DNA from: Clostridia bacterium | GTDB taxonomy: Bacteria; Bacillota; Clostridia; Christensenellales; UMGS416 | DNA length: 64,000 nt | Assembly (NCBI GenBank): GCA_016938675.1 | Contig: JAFGUF010000042.1 | Span: 79,645-143,644, forward strand | Reading direction: 5' to 3' | Shown here: positions 17,135 through 25,484 of the stretch, in pieces | Layout: every line of letters begins with the position of its first letter | Numbering within the stretch: position 1 is the stretch's first letter | Position numbers and translations under genes: made by a program | Notes under the pieces: model-generated | What the model saw: the letters and a program-made list of their open reading frames with translations, nothing else | What the model was told of the DNA's origin: nothing | The model's database searches: none

Positions 17135-17696
17135 AATTCCTGCCTTTCATCTAAAAAAATGTATTTGTTATATATTTTTTCGGATATTACAACCTTATAT
17201 ATTTGCATACCGAAACTGATTTAAACTCCGCGAAAACTATGCTTTCAATAGCTGCATTAGTGCCTGATTTAAGGCACAGATATAGCCCTTTTATTAGACA
17301 TAATAAGTCTACTCCCGCGAAATGCAATTATCAAGAAATAAACGGAAATCGCCATAATTAATAAATATACTTAAACGAAATTGGATTTTTACTTAATTAA
17401 ATTAGGCAAAATCTTGCTTACACATAATTGCCTTACAATAAGAATTATGCCACAGCAAAAAAAAGAAACCGTACAGAAAAATGCCAAGACAAAAGTGCTA
17501 GGAAGGCGCTTAAATTAAGTATGGATTTAATTCTACAGATGAGCAGATAGCATTGTAAATAAATAGTCATTATTATAAAACAAGCAGGCTTTATTCAATG
17601 CTGTAAATATGAGAAAATAAGGCATACATCAGCTTGCCTTTTTGCTTATTCAATAGGATAGTTTGGCTAAAAAATATATAGTATTTTAATTTTACG
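17135..17696. other. Intergenic region without a recognisable gene
   Basis: These 562 bases are AT-rich and hold no convincing open frame, tRNA or riboswitch. A small hairpin GTGCCT/AGGCAC lies at 17260-17277. A weak terminator-like hairpin AAGGCA/TGCCTT at 17619-17640 could end the minus-strand DUF1801 transcript, which would then run into a U-rich stretch. The serA promoter must lie at the left end but I cannot place it. Confidence 0.4.
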
Positions 17697-18071
17697 TTAC
17701 TTTCGCCAGAATGTTGCACATTCCTGTTTGTCGGCAATATTAAACTCTATTATTCTTTTCAGCAGCTCGTAGTCAATTGGCTTATTCCAAGGCATCTGAA
17801 TTAACTGAGTTGTTCGGCTAAGGCCGGACTTTTCTATTTCATCTACAAAGATATCCATTGCTGCTTTTTCCGGCGCAACAGCTATATGTTTTTTATATGA
17901 GCTGAAGCCTATAATGAATGTGCCGTGGTCTGTAAACATAGGCTGGTTCCATGCGATTTTTGTGCCTAACTGCGGAAACTGATCGGAAACCCAAGCCAGT
18001 AATTCCTCCATTTTAGCTCTGTTTTCGATGTCTTCTATTTTTTGTATATATTCAATGAATGATTTATCCAT
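17697..18071 (-). CDS. DUF1801/YdhG-like small protein
   Basis: A 124-residue soluble protein. The pattern SDQFPQLGTKIAWNQPMFTDHGTFIIGFSSYKKHIAVAP is that of the DUF1801 family, which includes the Bacillus YdhG/frataxin-like iron chaperone group. It has no signal peptide or metal-ligand cluster. AGGAGA precedes the ATG. It stands alone, with long gaps on both sides, so context says nothing about its role. The family assignment is good but the biochemical function is open. Confidence 0.85.
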   Translation of the reverse strand: MDKSFIEYIQKIEDIENRAKMEELLAWVSDQFPQLGTKIAWNQPMFTDHGTFIIGFSSYKKHIAVAPEKAAMDIFVDEIEKSGLSRTTQLIQMPWNKPIDYELLKRIIEFNIADKQECATFWRK

Positions 18072-18447
18072 AAAAAATCTCCTGTAAATTAAAATTTCTC
18101 TAGTAATATAGATTAATTATAGCTTATTTCGGCTATAATGCAATATTTTGAAAATGAATAGCCTACACTGGATTTGGATTTAAAGCAAAAGTGCTCTATG
18201 ATAAATAAAAGGTGCTGCAGAAAAATTCAGCGTAAAATAGCATAAGTGTAAAACGCAGACAGCAAAGCATAATAAACACTTGCGTTAATTAAAAAAGCAG
18301 GTAAAATTATTAATAAACACAATTGCACAAGGAAAGCCAAGGCGCTACTAATGAATATCACGTGGTTGCAAAACAAAAATTGAGTTGTGCATTGGATGGC
18401 TTTGGCTGAAAACTGAGTAAATCATTATTAAACTTTAGGAGACAAAA
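18072..18447. other. Intergenic region upstream of the family 3 glycosidase gene
   Basis: This 376-base divergent gap must hold the promoters for the DUF1801 and glycosidase genes. I see no tRNA, riboswitch or convincing operator. Only the AGGAGA ribosome site just before 18448 is clear. Confidence 0.4.
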
Positions 18448-20499
18448 ATGCTGACTGAAACACAGCTTCATGATCTGCTTGAGCAGATGAATCTGGAAGA
18501 GAAAATCGGAATGGTTCACGGAGACGAGATATTCCGTACAAAGGGAGTAAAAAGACTTAATATTCCACCGCTTAGAATGTCCGACGGGCCGATGGGTGTC
18601 CGCCGTGAATTTTTGGGCAAGACGTGGGGATGGCACATAAAGGGCGATGACATGGTGTCGTATTTTCCTTCTAATTCCGCGCTAGCAGCTACCTGGAACA
18701 CAGAGCACGCATATCTTTTTGGCAGGGCTTTGGGTGCGGAGGCAAGAAGCAGGAACAAGGACGTTATACTGGCACCGGGAATAAACATAATCAGAAGCCC
18801 GCTCTGCGGACGAAACTTTGAATATATGAGTGAGGATCCATACCTTATTAAAAAGATGGCGGTTCCCTTGATTAAGGGAATACAGGAAAATGACGTGGCT
18901 GCATGTGTCAAGCATTTTGCCGTGAACAATCAGGAGACTGACCGCCTGAAAGTGAATGTGGAGGCGGACGAGCGCAGCATGGAAGAAATATATTTTCCGG
19001 GCTTTAAGGCTGCTGTACAGGAAGGCAAAAGCAAGACCATAATGGCTGCTTATAACAGGCTAAGAGGTGATTATTGCTGCGAGAGCACATACCTGCTGCA
19101 GGAAGTGCTAAGAAAAAGGTGGGGCTTTGAGGGCGTTATTATTTCGGACTGGAACGCTTGCCATTCCACAGAAAAGGCAGCCAGAGCTGGCCTGGATATT
19201 GAGATGGCCGTATATACAGATTTTGATAAATACTATTTCGCTGATAATCTATACAATATGGTATCAAGCGGCGAAATACCAGAGGAAATAGTTGATGAAA
19301 AAGTGATGCATATACTTAAGCTGATGAACGAGCTTAATATGCTGGACGGCACAAGGCAGACAGGAGAGCGCAACACAATTGAGCACCAAGTATACACCTT
19401 GAAAACAGCTGAAGAGAGCATTGTACTGCTAAAGAATGAAAAAAATATTCTTCCGTTAGATGCTAGGAAAATTAAATCATTGGCTATTGTCGGCGAAAAT
19501 GCAATCATAGCTCATTCAGAGGGCGGAGGCAGCGCGGAGATAAAGGCTCTGTATGAGCATACGCCATTTACGGGAATAAGCATGTACCTGGGAGGAGCCT
19601 GTGAAATAGGCTACGCCAGAGGGTATACCAGCGACGAAAACGCAGACAGGCATGTAAGGTTTGACTTAAGAGAAGAAGCTAAAAGAATAGCGTCTGCATA
19701 TGAGACAGTAATATTTGTTGGCGGACTGAACCATCGCCACGATGTGGAGGGAAAAGACCGCACAGAATACCAGCTGCCATACGAGCAGGATGAACTGATA
19801 AAAGAGCTATGGTGTATCAATGAAAACCTTGTTGTAGTCAATATGAGCGGAACAGCAGTCGACCTGAAAGTGGCATCAGAGTGCTCCCGCGCACTTCTTC
19901 AGACATGGTATAACGGCATGGAGGGCGGAAGGGCATTGGCAAACATTCTATTTGGTGATGCCAATCCATCCGGTAAGCTGCCCTTTACATTTGCAAAGGA
20001 GCTAACTGACTACTCATCCCATTCAATAGGCGAATTCCCCGGTGTTAAGGATGTAAATTATACTGAATCCATATATGTAGGATACAGGCATTTTGATGCA
20101 AGAGACATAGCACCAATGTATGCTTTCGGCTATGGACTCAGCTATACCGAATATAAATACAGCAATATAAAAGCAGATGTTAAAAAAGACAGTGTGATTG
20201 TAAGCTGCGACGTAGAGAACACAGGCAATGCAGACGGCAGGGAAGCAGTGCAGCTGTATATTCATGACAAGGTATCAGAGGAGAACAGACCTATTAAGGA
20301 ACTGAAAGGATTTGAAAAAATTGACCTAAAGATGGGTGAAAGTAAATCAGTTCAATTTACTCTATTAAGGGATGACTTTTCATATTTTAATTCAACCAAG
20401 GGTAGATGGGTGATGGAAGCTGGAGAATTCGACATCTTAATTGGCGCATCCAGCGATGACATCAGGCTAGAAACAACAGTAGAAATTAAAAATATATAA
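18448..20499 (+). CDS. Glycoside hydrolase family 3 beta-glucosidase-like enzyme
   Basis: A 683-residue GH3 enzyme with no signal peptide, so it is probably cytoplasmic. The N-terminal barrel contains RMSDGPMGVR and KHFAVNNQETDR. The catalytic-nucleophile motif GVIISDWNA supplies the aspartate. The middle alpha/beta sandwich begins near LLKNEKNILPL, and the C-terminal fibronectin III-like domain starts near YSNIKADVKKDSVIV. It likely hydrolyses beta-glucosides or related oligosaccharides taken up by the cell. It is a single-gene unit with a strong terminator; no sugar transporter adjoins it. Exact specificity is unknown. Confidence 0.92.
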   Translation: MLTETQLHDLLEQMNLEEKIGMVHGDEIFRTKGVKRLNIPPLRMSDGPMGVRREFLGKTWGWHIKGDDMVSYFPSNSALAATWNTEHAYLFGRALGAEARSRNKDVILAPGINIIRSPLCGRNFEYMSEDPYLIKKMAVPLIKGIQENDVAACVKHFAVNNQETDRLKVNVEADERSMEEIYFPGFKAAVQEGKSKTIMAAYNRLRGDYCCESTYLLQEVLRKRWGFEGVIISDWNACHSTEKAARAGLDIEMAVYTDFDKYYFADNLYNMVSSGEIPEEIVDEKVMHILKLMNELNMLDGTRQTGERNTIEHQVYTLKTAEESIVLLKNEKNILPLDARKIKSLAIVGENAIIAHSEGGGSAEIKALYEHTPFTGISMYLGGACEIGYARGYTSDENADRHVRFDLREEAKRIASAYETVIFVGGLNHRHDVEGKDRTEYQLPYEQDELIKELWCINENLVVVNMSGTAVDLKVASECSRALLQTWYNGMEGGRALANILFGDANPSGKLPFTFAKELTDYSSHSIGEFPGVKDVNYTESIYVGYRHFDARDIAPMYAFGYGLSYTEYKYSNIKADVKKDSVIVSCDVENTGNADGREAVQLYIHDKVSEENRPIKELKGFEKIDLKMGESKSVQFTLLRDDFSYFNSTKGRWVMEAGEFDILIGASSDDIRLETTVEIKNI

Positions 20500-20547
20500 A
20501 TGTAGACATTACTTTCATAAGAAAAATAATTTAACAAAAGATATTTT

Positions 20548-20575
20548 AAAGGCTGCCCGTTTAAAGGCAGCCTTT
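20548..20575. terminator. Bidirectional terminator between the GH3 gene and argF
   Basis: AAAGGCTGCC at 20548-20557 pairs with GGCAGCCTTT at 20566-20575 around an 8-base loop. It lies between the ends of converging genes, with A and T stretches on both sides. Confidence 0.8.
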
Positions 20576-20589
20576 ATATGTTTACTTAA

Positions 20590-21582
20590 TTATTTTAACG
20601 TCGCGTAGATAACGGCTTTTATAGTATGCAGCCTGTTTTCTGCCTCATCGAATACTACCGACTGTTTTGATTCAAAAACTTCATCGGTTGTTTCCATTTC
20701 AGTTATGCCGAATTTCTTCGCGATATCCGCGCCCACTGTCGTTTTAGTGTCGTGGAATGAGGGCAGGCAGTGCATAAATATAGCTGTATCTTTTGCGTTT
20801 GCCATCATCTGCGAATTCACCTGATATGGTTTTAGGAGCTTAATGCGTGTTTCCCATACGCTCTCCGGCTCGCCCATGGATACCCAGATGTCAGTATATA
20901 TTACGTCTGCGCCTGTGGTGCCTTTTTTTACATCGTCAGTCAATGTAATTGTTGCTCCGGTTTCCTCTGCGATTTTTTTAGCTTTGGCTACAAGGTCGTC
21001 AGCAGGGAATAATTCCTTAGGGGAGCACGCAGTGAAATTAAGGCCCATCTTCGCGCAGGCAACCATCAAAGAATTGCCAAGGTTGTTTCTGGCGTCTCCC
21101 GCATATGTGAAGTTGATGCCCTTAAGCGTTCCGAACTTTTCCTCTATGGTGAGTAAATCTGCCAGCATCTGCGTAGGATGGAACTGATCTGTAAGGCCGT
21201 TCCATACGGGAACACCGGCAAAGTCAGCAAGCTCTTTAACTAAATCCTGGCTATAGCCTCTGTATTCTATTCCGTCATAAAGCCTGCCTAATACACGTGC
21301 TGTGTCGGCTATGCTTTCTTTTTTGCCCATCTGGGAACTGCCTGGGTCAAGATAAGTGACGCCCATGCCCAAATCCATTCCGGCTACTTCAAATGAGCAT
21401 CTGGTTCTTGTAGAGGTCTTCTCAAATAGAAGCACGATATTTTTGCCTTCAAGGTACTTATGTGGTGTTCCGCTTCGCTTCATTGCCTTAAAGTCTTTTG
21501 ACAGGTCCAGCAGATAACGTATTTCCTGAGGAGTAAAATCCAGCAGTGTTAAAAAATGCTTTCCTCTAAGATTTATTCCCAT
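20590..21582 (-). CDS. argF: Ornithine carbamoyltransferase
   Basis: A 330-residue OTCase. The carbamoyl-phosphate site [11 protein letters not shown], the [10 protein letters not shown] motif and the ornithine-site HCLPSFHD are all visible. It can run either way: making citrulline for arginine, or phosphorolysing citrulline in the arginine deiminase pathway. Carbamate kinase starts 421 bases away on the opposite strand, which leans toward a catabolic role (arcB), while argG and argH further on suit biosynthesis. I chose the ATG at 21582 because AAGGAG has proper spacing to it; the ATG at 21588 is too close. Confidence 0.93.
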   Translation of the reverse strand: MGINLRGKHFLTLLDFTPQEIRYLLDLSKDFKAMKRSGTPHKYLEGKNIVLLFEKTSTRTRCSFEVAGMDLGMGVTYLDPGSSQMGKKESIADTARVLGRLYDGIEYRGYSQDLVKELADFAGVPVWNGLTDQFHPTQMLADLLTIEEKFGTLKGINFTYAGDARNNLGNSLMVACAKMGLNFTACSPKELFPADDLVAKAKKIAEETGATITLTDDVKKGTTGADVIYTDIWVSMGEPESVWETRIKLLKPYQVNSQMMANAKDTAIFMHCLPSFHDTKTTVGADIAKKFGITEMETTDEVFESKQSVVFDEAENRLHTIKAVIYATLK

Positions 21583-22003
21583 ATGCATTTCTCCTTGTAT
21601 AATGTATTAGTAACTCTAACGTTTAGAGTCGCCTTGAGCCTGTTTTGCTTGACTGAAAACAAGCCTCGGCTTGTTGCTTTGTTATTAATTGTGGCGAAGA
21701 TTTCATTTCATAAAATCACCATTAGTAATTTATAAAAATATGTATTGATTATATCATAGGATTGATTAAATAGTAACAAATGGCACGAAAAATAATTCAA
21801 AGTTTATCCTTGTGTAATTTATTAAGGAATACTACGGGCCATCCTGATTAATCTAATGAATATGCATGATATTTATTTCGTAATTAAAGTATTATTGCCA
21901 TTACACGATTAAATGATATAAAATTAATGTATATTGACAACAACCATTTGAAAGATTAAAGGATCATTAATTATATAAAGAAAAAAGCAAGGAGGATAGG
22001 CAT
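21583..22003. promoter_or_regulatory. Divergent argF-arcC control region with two inverted repeats
   Basis: The gap separates divergent argF and arcC. ACTCTAA-CGT-TTAGAGT at 21613-21629 is a perfect 7-bp inverted repeat close to the argF start. AACAAGCC-TC-GGCTTGTT at 21658-21675 is a perfect 8-bp one. Both lie in what would be the argF leader, so they may be operators or RNA hairpins. On the arcC side TTGACA at 21934-21939 is a plausible -35 box, but no good -10 follows. Confidence 0.4.
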
Positions 22004-22963
22004 ATGGAGCATCATCATGATATTCCAAGGGCGGTTATAGCCCTCGGCGGGAATGCGCTGGGCAATACGCCTGAAGAGCAGAAAATAAAGGTGAGGCAGG
22101 CAGTGAAGCCATTAATTGAGGTAATAAAGGCGGGAAATGAAATAATAATCAGTCACGGTAACGGCCCGCAGGTGGGCATGATCAACCTCGCGTTTGAGGA
22201 GGCCTCAAAGGCCAATGACAAAGTAGTGGCCTTTGACCTGCCGGAGTGCACGGCTATGAGCCAGGGATACATAGGATATCATCTGCAAAACGCCTTGCAG
22301 GCCGAAATATTCGAGCAGAAAAAGCCATGGTATGTGGCTTCCGTTGTCACGCAGATAGAGGTGGATAAAAACGACTCCGCATTCGAAAACCCCTCAAAGC
22401 CAATAGGCAGCTTCTACAGCAAGGAGGAAGCGGAGGCTATGATGGCTGCGGATCCCTCGCTGGTGATGAAAGAGGACGCAAAAAGAGGCTACAGGCGCAT
22501 TGTGCCTTCACCAAGGCCCATTCGAATAATTGAAAAAGAATCAATAGAAAGCATGCTGGATCATAAATTTATAGTTGTCACCTGCGGCGGAGGCGGAATA
22601 CCTGTCGTCCGGCAGGATGATGGCAGCTACATTGGTGTGCCGGCAGTTATAGACAAAGATTATGCATCAGGACTTCTTGCAGAGGCTGTATTCGCTGACT
22701 ATTTCTTTATCCTTACAGCAGTTGACAGGGTATCGTTGAATTATGGCACGCCGGAGCAGGTTGATTTGGAGAAAATGACAGTAGCCGAGGCGGAAAGGTA
22801 CGCCGCAGAAGGGCACTTCTCAAGGGGAAGCATGCTGCCAAAGGTTCAGGCGGCAGTCAACTTCGTAAAGGGCGGCAAGCACAGGAAGGCACTTATTGCT
22901 TCGCTGGATAAAGCGCCTCTTGCTTTAAAAGGAGAAAGCGGCACTTTAATTTATAACGGATAA
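22004..22963 (+). CDS. arcC: Carbamate kinase
   Basis: A 319-residue amino-acid-kinase-fold protein. GGNALGNTPEEQKIKVRQA at the start and ISHGNGPQVGMI are carbamate kinase hallmarks. CGGGGIPVVRQDDGSYIGV and the lysine of VIDKDYAS are further active-site segments. It transfers phosphate from carbamoyl phosphate to ADP, giving ATP, ammonia and CO2 as the energy-yielding end of arginine or citrulline catabolism. AAGGAGGA gives a strong ribosome site. The divergent argF and the downstream amidinohydrolase supply the rest of a possible ADI pathway. Confidence 0.94.
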   Translation: MEHHHDIPRAVIALGGNALGNTPEEQKIKVRQAVKPLIEVIKAGNEIIISHGNGPQVGMINLAFEEASKANDKVVAFDLPECTAMSQGYIGYHLQNALQAEIFEQKKPWYVASVVTQIEVDKNDSAFENPSKPIGSFYSKEEAEAMMAADPSLVMKEDAKRGYRRIVPSPRPIRIIEKESIESMLDHKFIVVTCGGGGIPVVRQDDGSYIGVPAVIDKDYASGLLAEAVFADYFFILTAVDRVSLNYGTPEQVDLEKMTVAEAERYAAEGHFSRGSMLPKVQAAVNFVKGGKHRKALIASLDKAPLALKGESGTLIYNG

Positions 22964-22994
22964 TCAAAAATTAATTTACAAAAATGCGGATATA

Positions 22995-23023
22995 TTGACA
23001 AAGGTAAATGCATCTTGTATACT
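22995..23023 (+). promoter_or_regulatory. Strong sigma-A promoter upstream of the amidinohydrolase gene
   Basis: TTGACA at 22995-23000 and TATACT at 23018-23023 have the ideal 17-base spacer. Transcription would start near 23030. Only about 20 bases later an intrinsic terminator begins, so most transcripts may stop before the gene. Confidence 0.7.
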
Positions 23024-23050
23024 TAAATCCGTGAAAAGAACCGCATGTAC

Positions 23051-23087
23051 GGGGAGTATTAAGTTAACGCTTAATGCTCCCCTTTTT
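23051..23087 (+). terminator. Intrinsic terminator or attenuator before the amidinohydrolase gene
   Basis: GGGGAGTATTAAG at 23051-23063 pairs with CTTAATGCTCCCC at 23070-23082, with one mismatched or bulged position, followed by TTTTT. It sits between the promoter at 22995-23023 and the ATG at 23119, so it can act as an attenuator. It could also define a short RNA of about 60 bases. Confidence 0.88.
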
Positions 23088-23118
23088 ACTTTTTATATGC
23101 TTTTTTCGGGAGGGATTT

Positions 23119-23970
23119 ATGCATAGGACATACGTGAATTCGGCGACTGGAATATTGAAGAAGGTTTTGCTTAGCGCACCTTCATACCTGACACTTGAGC
23201 CTATTGATAAGATTTCTATCGATTGGCTTGAAAAAGGCACGGAAATAGATAGGGTGAAGGCCGCAGAGGAGCATGCACAGCTCATTGAAATATATAAAAG
23301 CAATGGCGTGGAAGTGGAAACAATTGAACCTGTTGAAGGACTATCCAGCATGACATATTCAAGGGATTTCGGATTCAACCTTAAGGAAGGCTATGTGCTT
23401 GGAAGATTCAAGGAAAACGTACGCCGCCCTGAAACTGAAAAGTACAGAGAAAAGCTTGAAGAGCTTGATATACCTATGATTGCATGCTGCACCGAAGGGT
23501 ATCTGGAGGGCGGAGATTTCTGGCAGCTGGATGAAAGGACGCTTGCTGTAGGCATGCTGCAGCGCTCTGACGAAATGGGGATAGAAAACATAAGGCGACA
23601 GTTGAAATTCTTTGGCTACGAGATAATTGAAGTTGAGGCAAAAGAAGAATACCTGCACCTTGATATGATATTCAATATTGTAGGAGAAAAAACGGCAGTT
23701 GCCTATTGGGACGGGCTTCCGAAGCATTTTAAGAATTATTTATCAGAGCATAATTTTGATATTATAAAAATCGAAGAAGAGGGTGTATTCAGGCATTTTT
23801 GCAATCTGCAGGCGCTGGGCAACAAGCGTGTAATATCGCTTAAAGCGAATTATGAAGTCAACTGCAGCCTGCGCGAGAGAGGCTTTGAGGTCTTCGAGCT
23901 GGACTGCACGGAAATACTCAAGGCAGGCGGAGGGCCCCACTGCATGACATTCCCGCTGATGAGAGAATAA
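23119..23970 (+). CDS. ADI/DDAH-family amidinohydrolase (arginine deiminase-like)
   Basis: A 283-residue guanidino-group-modifying enzyme. The catalytic histidine region is YLHLDMIFNIVG, and the nucleophilic cysteine is near the C-terminus in GGGPHCMTFPLM. SRDFGFN and GGDFWQLDE correspond to substrate-binding acidic motifs. It is the length of dimethylarginine dimethylaminohydrolases and lacks the extra helical domain of classic ArcA. It may deiminate free arginine to citrulline, given carbamate kinase next door, or act on a methylated or other guanidino compound. I chose the ATG at 23119 because GGGAGGG precedes it; the longer frame would start inside the terminator. Confidence 0.87.
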   Translation: MHRTYVNSATGILKKVLLSAPSYLTLEPIDKISIDWLEKGTEIDRVKAAEEHAQLIEIYKSNGVEVETIEPVEGLSSMTYSRDFGFNLKEGYVLGRFKENVRRPETEKYREKLEELDIPMIACCTEGYLEGGDFWQLDERTLAVGMLQRSDEMGIENIRRQLKFFGYEIIEVEAKEEYLHLDMIFNIVGEKTAVAYWDGLPKHFKNYLSEHNFDIIKIEEEGVFRHFCNLQALGNKRVISLKANYEVNCSLRERGFEVFELDCTEILKAGGGPHCMTFPLMRE

Positions 23971-23980
23971 AAAAGTTTAA

Positions 23981-24004
23981 AAAAAAGCCCATATGGGCTT
24001 TTTT
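23981..24004. terminator. Bidirectional terminator after the amidinohydrolase gene
   Basis: AAAAAAGCCC at 23981-23990 and GGGCTTTTTT at 23995-24004 form a perfect 10-bp stem with loop ATAT. It serves both the amidinohydrolase and the converging lipoprotein gene. Confidence 0.85.
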
Positions 24005-24019
24005 GATATAGTCAAAATT

Positions 24020-25072
24020 CTATTTCCTATCATCAACTGTTATGTATCCCTTGCCTATAGATGAGAGGTATTCCATGGCTTGTCTTTTTATTTCCTCTTC
24101 AAGAGTTGAGGTATCGTCAAGATCTTCAAGCGCGGCCTGCGTATCAAGGAAGGGCAGCACTTTTCTTATATTTACTTCGGTATACTTATTATAGCTGGAC
24201 TGCTCCGCGAATTTCATATCTGTAAGCGCCCAGAACCCGCCCTCTACCCAGGAATAGACCAGCTGAACAGGCACTACTTCACCGTATCGAGGATAAAAAG
24301 AGATGCTTCCATCAAGTTCATCTTCCAAATACTCATATCCGGAGTAGGAGAGCAGCATATATATTTTATACTGCTGGTCTAAATCAAGCGTTGAGTATCT
24401 GGTATAGCTTATAAATACTGCGTCAGCATATCCGTACATAAGATATAGCATCGTTTTTATGTCATGATCCAGCCTCAGCTCTATCATTTCAGGCCCCTTT
24501 GAGGGTGACCAGTCTATAAGCGGCTCTATGAGTGAATTGCATGTTTCAGTGATGTCAACGTCTGCATCGCCCATATTCCAAAGCGTCGCCTCTATTGAAT
24601 AATAAACATATTCCGGAAAGCGAAAAACAGGGCTGTCTTTGTCCTGCCTTGCGAAAATTGTGCCATCTGATGCCAGCTCAATTTCCAGCTCTTTTTGATT
24701 TGAGTCATTATAAACGGTTATTTTGTTATTGAATTTCTGCTTGAATTCGTAGTCTACTATATTGTCCGGATTGTTATATGCCTCCATAATCAGCTGCGGC
24801 AGAATCTCAACCTGGCTCAGCCTCAGCTTTTCGCCGTATACAGGATTTATATCAATATAATACTCTGTGTAGTCTGACGCTACCTGCGGGTCATCGCCCC
24901 AGAATCTTTCCTCGACGTTCTTTACGTGGGGGATAGTGTAATCCAGAGGTTTTTCCATCAGCCTTGACACATCTATCTCGCCGTCTATACATGAGGAAAA
25001 CAAAAATGCCGCCGTAAATATAATAAACAAAGACAGAGCTTTGCTATATGTTTTATTATTTTTATTTTTCAT
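24020..25072 (-). CDS. Uncharacterised secreted lipoprotein
   Basis: A 350-residue protein that I do not recognise. The N-terminus is basic (MKNKNNKTYSK) and then hydrophobic, ending in the lipobox FLFSSC, so it is probably a membrane-anchored lipoprotein. The mature part is acidic, rich in tyrosine and aspartate, and has no repeats, membrane segments or obvious catalytic motif. It ends in a charged helix (LEDLDDTSTLEEEIKRQA). The ribosome site is weak. It stands between terminators and regulatory gaps and has no co-transcribed partner. A substrate-binding or wall-associated role is possible but unproven. Confidence 0.7.
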   Translation of the reverse strand: MKNKNNKTYSKALSLFIIFTAAFLFSSCIDGEIDVSRLMEKPLDYTIPHVKNVEERFWGDDPQVASDYTEYYIDINPVYGEKLRLSQVEILPQLIMEAYNNPDNIVDYEFKQKFNNKITVYNDSNQKELEIELASDGTIFARQDKDSPVFRFPEYVYYSIEATLWNMGDADVDITETCNSLIEPLIDWSPSKGPEMIELRLDHDIKTMLYLMYGYADAVFISYTRYSTLDLDQQYKIYMLLSYSGYEYLEDELDGSISFYPRYGEVVPVQLVYSWVEGGFWALTDMKFAEQSSYNKYTEVNIRKVLPFLDTQAALEDLDDTSTLEEEIKRQAMEYLSSIGKGYITVDDRK

Positions 25073-25253
25073 GATTGTAATTCTATATTGTTATTATTTT
25101 AATGTCAAGCACATGAATAAATAAGAACTAAACAAATTCGAAACAATTTGTTAACAATTAATACCAGGGTAAATTGCCTTGAAAAATATATGAAAATGTA
25201 ATACAATATATTCTGCGTGCAGAGGCAAGGGCTCTGCGCAACAGGAGAAAACT

Positions 25254-25451
25254 ATGCCGATACTAAAATACAGGTGCAATGACTGCGGCAATATATTTGA
25301 AGAGCTTGTATTGAGCTCAGATGCGAAAGTGCATTGCAGTGCATGCAAAAGCAATAATATAATAAGACACTATCAGGGCAAGTGCTATACTTCGCCTTCC
25401 GGAGGCGGTTCATGCAGCGGAAGCTGCTCCGGCTGCAGCGGCTGCTCATAA
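25254..25451 (+). CDS. FmdB-type zinc-ribbon small protein
   Basis: A 65-residue protein with the FmdB/CxxC_CxxC_SSSS zinc-ribbon pattern. The two metal knuckles are CNDCG and CSACK. The C-terminus is an unusual serine, glycine and cysteine tail (GGGSCSGSCSGCSGCS) with four more cysteines, which might bind extra metal. It lies 33 bases before murA on the same strand, with its own AGGAG site. Members are named regulatory proteins, but their function is mostly unknown. Confidence 0.85.
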   Translation: MPILKYRCNDCGNIFEELVLSSDAKVHCSACKSNNIIRHYQGKCYTSPSGGGSCSGSCSGCSGCS

Positions 25452-25484
25452 GAGAAGCCAATTAAAAGTAAGGAGAACTAATCC

